Assembly (NCBI RefSeq): GCF_945859705.1
Contig: NC_079137.1
Span: 28,515,322-28,579,321, forward strand
Direction: 5' to 3'
DNA: 64,000 bases
DNA from: Episyrphus balteatus
Lineage: Eukaryota; Arthropoda; Insecta; Diptera; Syrphidae
Part shown: positions 34,341 to 46,326 of the stretch, one piece after another
Layout: every line of letters starts with the position of its first letter
How positions within the stretch are numbered: position 1 is the stretch's first letter
The notes under the pieces: model-generated
Seen by the model: only the letters and a program-made list of their open reading frames with translations
The model's database searches: none
Told to the model about the DNA's origin: nothing
Translations under genes and position numbers: made by a program

Positions 34341-35385
34341 GTACCAATTAAAAAAAAAAGAATTTCGATTTTTTTGACCCACCCTAATATACATACATAT
34401 TATATTTACTTTAAATTTAAAGTAGAATAATTTCGATTTTAGTAGTATGAGCCCCCAAATCCCCTCTGCGCTTGTGCCAGCAAACCATAATTTTTGCATC
34501 CATATTAGATATATTGGCATAAACTGATTAACGGTTTTTTTCACTCACTCTTTCGCTAAATAAAACTTACTTTTTCCCTTGAACGATAACGATTTGATGA
34601 AAAATCACAAAACTTACCACAAATTTTGGTCGGCGTTTCAACTGAACTTTTTCATACTTACAGAAATAATGGATCATACCGCCATACAATTTATACTGCA
34701 AGTGTTGCCAATTTTATTTTTTTCAAACAACATAGTTCAAAAAATGTCTTGCCCTCAGTTCCTATACTATAAGCTAAGAATTGAAAAATTGCCTTTGGTA
34801 AAAAGAAAATAAGTAAAAAACTATTTCTTTTTCAGTTTTCTTACCAAAATTTTTGTGAAAAATTAAGTTCAAAGCATCTTTAAAGGTAATAAGAAGAATT
34901 AAAAAAAAATAAAGTGCGGATTACCAAAATTAATTACAGCCCGATTCTAACCCACCGCTTCCTCATACCCTTCTGGTGTGGTCAAGCCTTAATCAATTTC
35001 TTGTCAGACTTTAAAAACAAAAAATAAATTCTTTAAGTTTTTGAGCAAATCAATAAAATTCAAAAAAAAGTATTTACTAAAAGGATGTTTATTATGTTTG
35101 CTTTTATTTGAAAGGATTCTTTTCTGTTTGTATACATTTAGCATTGTAGTGCTTTGTTTAGATGAAAAAAGTTAAGACGATTTGTCAGCTTAATTTAAGG
35201 CAGTTTTCTTGGCAAAAAAACCAGCAGGAATCTGCTTCATTTAAATATTCCATTTGTTTTTAACATGTCTTTTTTCTCCATTATATCTTTGTGCTTGTCC
35301 ATAAAGGTTTTTAGTATAATCTTGAATGCATTGAGTAAAACTAACTCTCAAAGTATGCCTTCACAGCCAACATACACAAAAACCT
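34341..35385. other. Intergenic sequence, nothing recognised
   Basis: About 1 kb with no supported feature. Confidence 0.5.
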
Positions 35386-35389
35386 TTAA

Positions 35390-35901
35390 CCCCTTGTAGC
35401 CCCATGTGACATTTCTGTAACAAACCGAAAAAGATCGCCCAAAAGCTGTAAAAAACATATTTTTATTCTTTTAAAGCTTCTTACATAATCTTTAAGAATT
35501 GCTTTATCGAAATAATGCGATATATTTTTAATAAATAGCACCAATAGTTTTTAATTGGCAGTTAATGTTGAAAGATCGGCTTTTTTGGAAAACAAGCAAA
35601 TTTATGTAAAAACTACGAAATTCAGAAAAAATATTTTTCGTGCATAAACTAACGGGGTTTTATTTTTGGATTTTAGGAATGCGCCTTAAAATAAATATTA
35701 GATAGCTTTTTGTTTGAATTTGCATTTGCATTTATATACAAAAATAAATTATTTAAACTTTTTTTTTACTGCGTAAATTTCAAAATAACTAAGCAAATAA
35801 TGAATTTATTGAATTTTTAAAAAATACGTGTTTTATTATAGCTAAAGCCCTTTCGATTTACATTATAAATTTTAAAATTTACGATGTTGGGTTACAAGGG
35901 G
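35390..35901. mobile_element. piggyBac-like MITE (TTAA-flanked)
   Basis: TTAA (35386-35389)|CCCCTTGTAGCCC ... GGGTTACAAGGGG|TTAA (35902-35905). TTAA duplication and CCC-starting inverted ends are the hallmark of piggyBac elements. The 512-bp body encodes nothing. Confidence 0.8.
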
Positions 35902-35905
35902 TTAA

Positions 35906-38034
35906 ATGTAAATGAGAATTACAAAATAAACCCTCTTTAGTGTTTAATAGTTGGTGTGGTCATGTAAAATTTTTTAGTACTTAGTTGGGCAAAAAAGTAA
36001 TATTTGCTTTAAAACTGAGGCAGCTTAGTTAAAAATTGAATGCATTTGGTAGCAGGGTTATTCAAGGTTCCGTAACAAAAGAAAAAAAAATGAGAAAAAT
36101 TAAGATTTTTAGTCACGGCACATGAAAAACCGTCACAGGGTGACCATTTTTTCGACTTTTTTTCAAATGCCCATAACTCACAAAATATGTGGCTGCGATT
36201 TTTTTTATAATTTTTCTGATAACTGTCACCACCTACCTACCCTATCTACCGTTTTCATTTCAACGTTAACTTTTGGGACACCCTGTATATAATATATTTT
36301 TCTTTCATATTGCCTCTAATGTCCCCGGAAGAATAAGAGGGAGGCAATAAATAAAGAAGGTTAATAATACAAAAAAAATTCAACAAGACCAGAAATCCTT
36401 CTGATTCAGAATCGGAAACAGTTAGCTGTCATAAAAATAAAGATGGCTCTTAGATTTGAATGAGAGCCAGCACATTAAAGTTTTTCAAAAAATCTGATCT
36501 GAAGTTCAAGTGACTTTATAATCTTTGAACAAAAACAACATCTTGAAGGTGCTACCACCCAGTGTTTATGGCTAGAGTTACAGTACTGTTTCACGGATGC
36601 CAATCAGATCATCAGACTCCTTAATTCCATTTGTGTGTGGTACTTAGTCTAGTAATTTTTCATTTAATTTTAAAAACTTTTCCGTCACACTTGAGTATTG
36701 AACCTTGACTTGTGACTTGTTCAAACTTGGCCGTATATTTTTTTCAAAGTTATTATTTCATTTGTGACACTATTCCAAATACAATACTAGTTCTACTCTA
36801 GCAGCTCTAATTTTTGTGAATTATTCATACATATAATCAAATTCATACATTTTTTTTTTAATTTGGCATCCTGAGCCAGATTTCATTATATTTGATATAA
36901 ATTTTACCAGTCAATTTCAATAAACGATATAAGAAAAAAAAAAAATAAATGGTATGAATAGTATTCTCAAAATGTGAAAATAATAAAATTTGATATACCT
37001 AATGTACATACATTTTACGTGAAAATTTTAGCGAACTTTTAAAATAAGCACAACTTTTGAATCAAGTATAAACCTGACCCAAAAATGTGCAAAATAAAAA
37101 TTCATCAAAAAATAAAGGTCATAGAAAGAAACCAATCTGATTTTTAAGGTCACTGGACATAAATACATTAAATTTATTATAAACTTTTCTGGAAAATTTC
37201 AATGAACACTTAAAATAAGCAAAATTTAAAAATTAGAATGAAACTACCCTCAAATGTGAAAATTTAAATATAAAAAAACTAGAGCTGCAAGAAATAAACC
37301 AAAGTGACTTATGAGCTAACCCAATCTATAAAATTTTATAAAAGTTGTGTTATTGAACTATTGAAGTTAATCGATATAAGAATTTAAGGAAAGAAATTTT
37401 TGAGCAGAGTTTTAATATTGCTTATCACTCTTTCTCATCAACTTACAAATAATAAAAAAAAAAAACTATAAGACACTTAATTTAATGCATGATATGACAA
37501 TCACTTTCTTTATGACTTCACAAACAAACTAAAGTAGAATATGTAAATACAGAACTGTGCAAAATTTTGAGAGTCAATACTTATTTCATGGTTGTTGCTA
37601 ACTAAAGAAAAGATAGAGTAAGATATTTACAAACCACAAAAAGAAGTTGAACCAAACGATTTGATATAAGGTTTTTTTCATTTTTCACTGTTCTTCGACC
37701 GTTTAAAAAACCACACTGTTTCTGTTATTGCTTTTTTTTTTCTTGTTAATATTGATATGAAACCCTCATTTTTCTTCCAATGCTTCTTAGTATATAGGTA
37801 AAATAGGTTTTGAAAAAATTGTTACCCTCATGAAACTTGAAATTTATTTGTTTATTTTTTAAACTGTTTTTTTTTTTTTGTTTTTTTTTTTTTTTTGACC
37901 TAAGAATTACATTTTTTTTTCCTTGCCATATTTGTAGGTACTACATACATATATGTATATCAAGTTATGCATTCGTAAAAAAAATTAAAAGAGTGTGTGT
38001 ACACACACATGTACATTGGACATGCGATTGAAGT
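35906..38034. other. AT-rich intergenic sequence with one transposon-end relic
   Basis: GGGACACCCTGTATA at about 36276-36290 matches the end of the palindrome at 5430-6528, but no matching left end is visible. The stretch 37990-38034 (GAGTGTGTGTACACACACAT ... GATTGAAGTTA) is a dispersed repeat also present at 16106-16145 and is the insertion target of the next element. Nothing else was recognised. Confidence 0.45.
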
Positions 38035-38448
38035 TATCAAGGGGCACGGTAGTGCCCAGCCAAGTTCTCTAGCAACTTTGGCACTACACCCTTATTTACA
38101 GGAAACAACTCAGGCCATTTTCGACCCCCCTCTAACTTCCACACCAAAGATGCCAGAAATTTCAAACTACATTTGTTGAGCTCGCCGAACCCAAATTCCT
38201 CACAAAATTTCAGCTTCTTACGATGAGTAGTTTCTGAGATAAAGGACTTCAAAAATCGCGAAAACCGTAACTGACTCACTGACTCACTGAGTCACTGACA
38301 GATCATCAAAATTATGGAGACTTTCCCGCTATCGTAGAAACTTGAAATTTTACATGGTGATAGGACTTGTGGTGTATACAAAGGAAAAAATCGAAAATTT
38401 GAGATTTTCAATTCAGGGGGCGTGGTAACCACCCATTTTCGCCGAATT

Positions 38449-39081
38449 TTAATCAATTATTATAGAGCACTTCTGATTATCGTAGAATCTTGAAATTTGG
38501 TAGAATGGAAGAGCTGATAGTTTATACAAAGGAAAAAATTTAAAATTTGAGAATTTTAGCCAGGGGGCGTGGCAACCGCCCATTTTCACTGAATTTTCAT
38601 CAAATATTATAGAGCACTTCTGATTATCGTAGAATCTTGACATTTGGTAGAATGGTAGAGCAAGTAGCTTATACAAAGGAAAAAATTTAGAATTTGAGAA
38701 TTTTAGCCAGGGGGCGTGGCAACCGCCCATTTCCCCTGAATTTTCATCAAATATTATAGAGCACTTCTGATTATCGTAGAATCTTGAAATTTGGTAGAAT
38801 GGTAGAGCTGGTAATTTATAAAAAGGAAAAAATTTAAAATTTGAGAATTTTAGCCAGGGGGCGTGGCAACCGCCCATTTCCGCTGAATTTTCATTAAATA
38901 TTTTAGAGCCCTTCTGATTATCGGAGTATCTTGAAATTTGGTAGAATGGTAGAGCTGGTAGTTTATACAAAGGAAAAAAATTAAAGTTTGAGAATTTCAG
39001 CCAGGGGGCGTGGCAACCGCCCATTTTCACTGAATTTTCATCAAATATAGAGATTTTCAATTCTACAGCCATACCTTGCAA
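38449..39081 (-). other. Uninterrupted 210-codon repeat frame of element copy 2 (coding status unknown)
   Basis: A minus-strand frame starts MQGMAVELKISIFDENSVKM (the same start as in copy 1) and runs through four 49-residue repeats with the motif MGGCHAPWLKFSNFKFFPLY-KLPALPFYQISRFYDNQ. Exact 147-bp spacing keeps it open, whereas copy 1 has lost one base. No known domain, no splice evidence and no ribosome-context evidence. It may be an accident of repeat length. Confidence 0.3.
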
Positions 39082-39084
39082 AAA

Positions 39085-39439
39085 GTAGTGAAATCACAAC
39101 TAAAACATTACTGTTAAAAAAAGAGCCAAGTTATCCTATGTTGAAATTATGCTGGCACAAAAAGTATTGAGATATAAAAGTGTACCAAGTTCTAAAGCTT
39201 GGGTTCAAATTCGTATCAATAAAATTTTGATTGTTTACTTGGCAAATTTTTGAAATAACTTTAAAAATCGGTATTTAAAACAAAAATTGTCAAGTAAGCA
39301 ATCCAAATTTTATTGATACGAATTTGAACCCAAGCTTTAGAACTTGGTACACTTTTATATCTCAATACTTTTTGTGCCAGCATAATTTCAACATAGGATA
39401 ACTTGGCTCTTTTTTTAACAGTAATGTTTTTGTTGTGAT
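39085..39439. repeat. Terminal long hairpin of element copy 2
   Basis: The arms match those at 1089-1436, including AGCCAAGTTATCCTATGTTG on the left and CAACATAGGATAACTTGGCT on the right. The one-base difference from copy 1 (TTCTCCT there, TTATCCT here) is present on both arms, which suggests arm-to-arm correction. Confidence 0.8.
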
Positions 39440-39529
39440 ACATCTTACTCAAAGAAATTCACTTAATGGGTTCATACCATACCAATTTTACAATTATGAG
39501 CACTAGATAGAGCTACTTGCTAATCCCTT

Positions 39530-40198
39530 TGAGATTTCTTTTGAAAAATTACATTTTAATACCCCAACGCCTCAAAAGAAGTAGAACTTCAAAAAAAAGC
39601 TGGTCTCAAAAGTCCGTCTGCCTGTCTATCAATATATCTTTTTATGAAAAAAGTTTTTTTTTTTCAAAAATCCTCTCATAGAACCGTTTTTTAAATTTAA
39701 AATTATTTTGCAAATGACTGTACTAGTACCACTAGTTCAATTTTATAATTTTTTTATGAAAAAAAAAAACATTTATGTTGTCTATATATAATTCAAAATC
39801 AAAATTAAAAAAAAAAATAACTTTTGGATTTAAAAAAAAAAAAAGTTTTTTTGAAAAATTCAAATTTTCGAAAACGTGACATTGAATTTTTTTGAAATTT
39901 TGGTTTAACGTGTTGATTTACAGTTTCTGCAAACTGGCAAACCAAATTTATTTTTTAATTTATTTATTCAAAAAATTATTTACCTATAAAAATTACTTTT
40001 TAAAAAAACGGCTCTAACGATTTTGAATTTTTTTTCTAAAAATGCGTCTTTGTAAAAGAAATTAAACTTCATACTTATTTTTGAGCTCAATTTCATTCAG
40101 TTTTTTTATTTAGCAAATTTTTACATTTAGCAAATTTGTAGAGAAAAAGTTTTTAGTTCTTGAGAGGAAGTTCGTGCGACGCAGTCGTGCATTTTATT
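39530..40198 (+). mobile_element. mini-me/DINE-1-like dispersed repeat, copy c
   Basis: It contains GTCCGTCTGCCTGTC, GAAAACGTGACATTGAATTT, ACGGCTCTAACGATTTTGAA and the end AAGTTCGTGCGACGCAGTCG|TGCATTTTATT. Blocks are in the same order as at 4240-5115 but more diverged. Confidence 0.55.
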
Positions 40199-43100
40199 TA
40201 ATAAGAATTATGAATTTAAAAAAAATTATCTTGAGTGATGTCATTAGATTCAACGAAAAAGATTCAAAGTGATGTAATTAGATTAAAAAGCGTTAGTTGA
40301 CTTATGCCTGCTGGATTTCGAATAGCAGAATTAAATGCATTTCACAAGTAGCTCCTTCAAATAGTGACATTTTGGTGCGACCGGAAAATACAGATAAAAA
40401 ATAGCCATTTTCAAATATTTTTAAATTCTTCATCCCAAGAATCGCACCCTAATATGAGCAAATTTTGCGCACAGCACTGGTTTTTATTCTCGAAGGTAAA
40501 GTTTAACACCAATTAACACCAAACTTTGCAAACCAAGTCAAGTCGATTTTGGACATGTCACCTATGAGTTGTCATCAACAAACTCTTAGTCGTTAGTATA
40601 TTCCCGTATGAATTCTGCAATTTATTCTTGATTCGACAACAACAAAAAGGTATTGTATGTATCTACATATGTTTATACACATATTCTTTCCCTTATGGTT
40701 CTTTGTAAACCCAAAGTGGAAATCCAGTTACAAGGATGTTTAAGTTGATTGCACTTCGTTCGTTTGGTGCTAATTAAATCTTGCTATATTGTCATGGCAA
40801 AGTGAAATGGAACAGTTCTTTTTTTTTGTTCTTCGGAAAAAGCACATATATAATCCTTGGTACAGGGGTTTATTATATTTTCTTTTCACTTTCATTGTGT
40901 CGTTTGTTTTGCTATAGCTATGAACTGTACGTGTACAAATCTTGAATTTTTTTTTTTCGTGTATTAAAACGGTTAAATGAACTCTCATCCCGTAATGGCG
41001 CATTTAGCACTCCATCCTCCAAATTTTTGATTCTATTTCCCACTCAGGTTGTAAGCTATACAACCCTCATTTTAATATTCACACACCCAAACACACAGGA
41101 TGTTTAATCAAATTTTATGTCCTTATTCGTCCTCTTCCTTTTGCATGTTTATGTGTCGAGTTGAGTCGAGCGGGCTTGTAATAATTTGCAATTTTCATTT
41201 AATTTTGATTAAATTTTAGCAGAAGCGTCAACGAATTTGCTTTCATTGCGCTTTTTTGATCCTAAATGAAATTTAATTTGAGAGTATTTTGATGCTAAAG
41301 AGGTCTTTTATGGGCTATGGTGTTGCGTGTTGGTGTTGTTATCGAATTCAGATGAAAAGATGTGAAGTTCCTACATACAAAGGTAGGTATACATATACCT
41401 AACCTGCGTACGTTTCTCGCACAGGAAAAAAGGAACTTTTTTAATAGAATTAAAAAAAAGGAAATTATTTAAACCTCGAGATCGTTTTGGCACAATGCAA
41501 ATGTTATTCTAACGCCGTAATTTTGGTTTTTAAGTGCGACAATCTAGAATTTGATGTGGTTTTCAACTGAAATGAATACAAACGTTTGTTTAAGTTAAAA
41601 TTTTCAGCAATATCATAAGAAAAGCTGACTGTGGAATATTTTTGAGACTGTAGATGTAGTTTGTTCTAAGATGCTTGACGGAAACATGTGGAAATTTGAA
41701 TACTAGGACCTTTCTCTCTATCTTGAAATTATTATCGTTATTCCGGTGGGTTAAAAAAAATGTGTTAAAAATAACGTAGTCTTGGTAAAAAACTACTAAG
41801 TTCTCGTTGCTAAAATCAATGTAGTCGCCTCGGTTAAGTTAAATGGTTAAAAATTTCCATTTTAGAAGGTTATTTTAACCGTCAACTTTTTTATATTCAT
41901 CAAGAAACTCGGTTAAAATTTGAAATGAGAAAGTGGGTAAGATTAACAATTTTGGATAACCGAGTCGACTGGTGTAATTTTAACCGGGGTTAGTTTGCAG
42001 GTGCTAGAGTACCATATTGCCATATTATTAGGCCCAAGCGAAAAAAATACAATTTTTCATGTTGCTGAATTTTTAAAGTTTTTGTCGAACTATCTTAAAT
42101 TTTTTTTGTACTATATATTAACAATCTTTTTTGTAAATTTTACACGAGTTTCACATTGTTTTTAATCGATCATTTTTGTCCGTGTGCATACCCTTTGAGC
42201 AGGTGGGTTGTAAGGGCCCCCTAGAGAAGAAACATGTTATTTGAAAAAAAAAAAAAAAAAAAAATAAATAAATTAATGGAAAATTGATCCAATGTTCACT
42301 CGGCTTTTTTGAAGTGAAAACTTCTTAAGTATGTATCGTTGTGATTTGAAACACGATGAAACGAAAACGTGACAGTAAAAAAAAATTCATTAGGTATATC
42401 TTTTTTGTTTTAATAGATGGATGAACTTAATTTATACTGTAAATACACTGCGCGTCACTTGAATAGAAACAACATATTTTTCTTTAGAAAATAGCGATTG
42501 GCGGTTTGGTGAGGTAAATTAGTAGATTTTTGGTTTTGCATTTTCAAAGAGGAACTTTTAACAAACAATGTTGTAAAAACGAAAAACCCAAAACAGAAAC
42601 CGTATGGCTACTAGTTGCGTTTTTTCGCATTACTTCACAAAAAACAGGAACACCTCTTTTTTGCGAATTTGGTTTATACTTTTTCATGGCGCTAGAACTT
42701 TTTTCAGTCTCACTATTTTATGTAGAATCATATATGAAATTGATGTAGAATTTTCCGAGGAATTCGAATACTGTATTCACAATTTAAAAAAAATGTATTT
42801 TCACCCTTATAAAGACACTTTTCTGTGACCACTTTTCATTTTTGTCCTGCCAAATTCGCACTCGTGTGCCGACAGAGGGTTAAAATTGATTTAACTTTAT
42901 TTCGGATAAAAATAATATAATCTTTCTTTTTTTTGTAGACATTGTATTAATATGATTGACAAGAATAATTAAAGCTAAAATGATACGCTTTCAAATGATA
43001 TACAATGGTAGGTTTTCATATACTAAAATGGATTCTTACGTGATGGAAGCAGAAAACGTTAGATTTTGTTCACTTAAAAAAAAATATTGCTCTCAATAAA

Positions 43101-44973
43101 TCATTTTTATACATTTTATGCAACGTAAAGACTTAAATATAGATTTTGTTAGAAGAAATATTAAGCTTTTTAATGGTATAATTTTGTATAAGATTTTCAT
43201 ATAAGAAATTGATATACCCAATGAGAAAAGAAAAAAAAAATAATGTAATTTTTTTCAAAAAATTATAACTTTTCTTCTACAAAATCAACTCTACAGATAA
43301 AAATGAAGTCTCAATCTTTAGCTTTAATATTATGATATTACATGGTGTTATTATTTTATAAACTTTCATACAAACAAGAGAACAAAAAAACTAAACAAAA
43401 TAAAAATAGTAATTTTTTTCGCTTTTCTTGAAGAAAAACATATTATGGATTTAAAAATTTTTAACGTTAAATTCTCTGAAAATTATATAATTTTTCGAAA
43501 GTCTGTTTTTTGTTTCAATAGAAATTTTGAGTAAGATTAACAAAAAATAAAAAAAAACTAAACATTCTCTTCTACAAAAAGAACAAGGGCCCATACTTTA
43601 AACAATTTCTACAGGGCACAGCAATATAGCTAGTATAAGTGCCCTGAATTTATTTTTTTATTTTATTTAGTAAACAAGCAAACACTGAATATATAAATCC
43701 TTAAAACATCGAACTTTCAGAGAAGTGTGAACATGACCCGATTTTATTCTGAACATTCTAAACCATTCACATTATGATTCGCACAAAAAAAAAATACTAA
43801 CTTGAAAATTTAATTAGTCCTCAAACATTAATTTTTTTACTCGTATAATAGTCCAATCAACACTCAAATTTTACATTTTTTATTTTATAATTCAAAGTGA
43901 AAAATTCAATTTTCAATGTTTTCCTTCAAATATCATCAGTTTAAATGTTAAAGAAGCAGAAGTATAAGTAATAGCTTCCAATCCTAAATACATAAATCCA
44001 TGATTTTATTTTTGAATTTCAAATCAATAAATATTTGACATGATAAAATATATGTTTTTAGATATAAATAAAAGCATATCGCAATTCATCCATCAATATC
44101 AACATAAATATAGAAAAAAAAATAAAAACGGAGTCCTTCTTTTCCATTTCATCCTTTTGTGTATAAATTTTCCTACCCGAATACCATTTAAATATATATA
44201 TTTTTGTTGATTTTCCCGCGACACTCGGTTGAACTCGTCCATTGATCCCCATCATGACTCTATAATAGATGTTGACTCCCAGACAAACAAATAAAAATCC
44301 TTTTTATTTCCGAACTCGAAAATGTTTTCCCCAAATAAACACGCTCCATCCCTTCCCAGCAACAAGCCCGAACTGAGTTCTCTCACGTTCAAAAAAAAAA
44401 AATGTCTTTATAAAAAAAAGCGTTTATCGAATACAAACTCACTAGGGTGTCATTATTCATCGCAATGAATTGATAAACACAACTTCCTGAATATACCCCT
44501 CGGCCCTGGCCTGGTCTCTTCGAATAAAGTAGAAATAAAAATTTCAGGGGGAACGATGACTTTTTTTTTGACAAAACGCATCATCACACATTCAATCCAC
44601 TCCCACTCTCTATAGCAATCGATAAGCAAACTCGTGCGAAGGATCCTTCGCCAAACTCAATACTCAACCTGCCAGCTTTAATTTTCATCCTTTTTGTTGC
44701 ATGGTTTTGTGTTGCCTTTAAATGATATGATGCTTGTGCTTGGCCTGGCGCATTTTGGGGGAAAGTGATGCGAATGCAAAATCACAGTTCACCCTTGCAT
44801 GTACGATCGCACAGTACACATACACAATTCACCCACTATGCATTTGTGGACGCAGTAAATCAATCAATTTTATATTAACTTACCGTATAGTGTACCGTAG
44901 CAACAACGGTATTCACTTACTATACACACGATATCAAGTCTGATGCTCAACATATACCATTTTTCGGCAACGC
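40199..44973. other. Long AT-rich intergenic or intron stretch, nothing firmly recognised
   Basis: About 4.8 kb. CACTGCGCGTCACTTGAATA at about 42449 looks like a Tc1/mariner-type end but has no partner that I can find. The short open frames here (for example 42530-42748) show no conserved motif. The AT content falls at 44500-44950, just before the next candidate exon, as might be expected of a promoter or 5' UTR, but no core promoter could be assigned. Confidence 0.4.
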
Positions 44974-45089
44974 ATGCATTTATTTATGATGGAGAGGAAC
45001 TACAGTGTAGAACGTCAAAGTGAGGGCGGAGGAGGAGGGAATTTCATCAGCAGTATCCTATCTCGAAAAGCCCACTCATTTCAAGAGAG
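44974..45089 (+). CDS. Probable first coding exon of an unidentified gene
   Basis: An open frame with three possible starts (ATG at 44974, 44986, 44989) reads MMERNYSVERQSEGGGGGNF and continues ISSILSRKAHSFQER to a textbook donor GAGAG|GTAAGT at 45090, leaving phase 2. An in-frame stop precedes it at 44941. Base composition is clearly richer in G than the surroundings (AGTGAGGGCGGAGGAGGAGG). The glycine run and basic Ser-rich sequence look like a disordered N-terminus. I do not recognise the protein, and I could not find the next exon before 59 kb; it may be far downstream. It could instead be an upstream exon that runs through a long intron containing the palindromes at 46-55 kb. Moderate confidence, based on donor, frame and composition only. 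Confidence 0.45.
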
Positions 45090-46324
45090 GTAAGTGGCTT
45101 TTAGGGCCAAACATTTGATGTGATTAAATGTCATGTAAATGAAATGATTACAATTAATCGAATCATGTTATTCTGGATGACAGATAATTGTGAAGCCTCG
45201 ATATGTCAATTGAGTTTTGAGGTTTTACAATGGGCGGTCAATTTGTTGAGTGTAGCCAAAGTGCAATGTAGAGAAAGAAGCTTCTGTTGTTATTCTTGCT
45301 TGATTTCAATTACATTTTTGATTAATATTGATTTAAATTTAAATAATTCAATGAGGTGATGGCGTTTTTTGTTATTATTCCGATTTTAATTCTTTTTATG
45401 AAAACTACATACATGTTGTATGCAACAGAAAAGTAGGAACAGGAAGATGGGAAGAGATTTTGATAGACAGATTTATTTTACTTAAGAAACGATTGGAAAT
45501 AATCGCATGTAAAGCGACAATAAGTCAAAACGTTTTTCGAACATTTAAGGTTTAACCACTCTTCTACACTTGTTCATGTTCATCAGCTCGTGAAGATTTG
45601 TTTGGTGGCCAAAATAAATTGAGGGCGTACCCCGGGCTCCCTACACTCCAGGGCCCTGACTGGAGACAATGCAGAAAAGGCAACTTATTATAAAAGTAAC
45701 GAAGCAAAAAGATAAGATATTTCACATGAATCATTTCAGACAGAAGAGAAAAGAATTATATTCTTCAGTGTAATGCGCAATGAATGAATTGGTAGCCAGG
45801 CACATACTATTTCATATAAAAAAAAAAAACAATATTACCTCAGGGGCCCTTAAAAAATGAATCGGGTTTTTGAAAGAAAAAGGGGGTCGTATACGTAGTT
45901 TTCTATTTGTTCTTATTTTCTACATCAAATATCAAAGGAGTCCCAAAATTTAGTCTTGCCCCGTGGCCCCGGAAACTCAACGTACGACTCTATAAAGAAG
46001 CAACCCTTACCCACAAGTATTACAAAACATTAGCATTTCAGTATGATTTTTCTTAATTCATACTTTTTCAATCTTTAATTTGTATGTATGTAGTTTATGG
46101 CTTTTATCAGGTATTATTTTCAAGACCTTATGTTGCTAGGTTCGCTTCATTCTCAAAATACTTCTTCATTGACTTTTCTGAAATGTTTATGCATCCAACA
46201 AACATAATTAGTTTTTGGAAGTGTCCAACGCAAAATTGTCAAAAATATAAAAATGTCAGAAAATACCCGAATTTTCCAGTCATTGGTAATGGCAAGTTCA
46301 GAAACGTTATTGAATAAATACTTA
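45090..46324. other. Sequence after the candidate donor, nothing recognised
   Basis: About 1.2 kb with no supported feature, possibly intron of the preceding exon. Confidence 0.45.
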
Positions 46325-46326
46325 TA

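Larger units (their letters stand above)
38036..39439. mobile_element. 1.4-kb repeat element, copy 2
   Basis: Same start (TCAAGGGGCACGG), same five 147-bp units (GGGGGCGTGG at 38416, 38563, 38710, 38857 and 39004, all spaced exactly 147 bp), same terminal hairpin and same end (GTTTTTGTTGTGA) as 46-1436, with only a few percent differences. It interrupts a sequence that is uninterrupted at 16125-16150 (CTGAAGTTATACTTCT). The joined flanks GAAGTTA|TACATCTT show insertion between A and T, or a TA duplication. Confidence 0.8.

Noticed and set aside
42449..43660. Possible Tc1/mariner-like element starting CACTGCGCGTCACTTGAATA
   Set aside because: No matching inverted end or transposase could be found.
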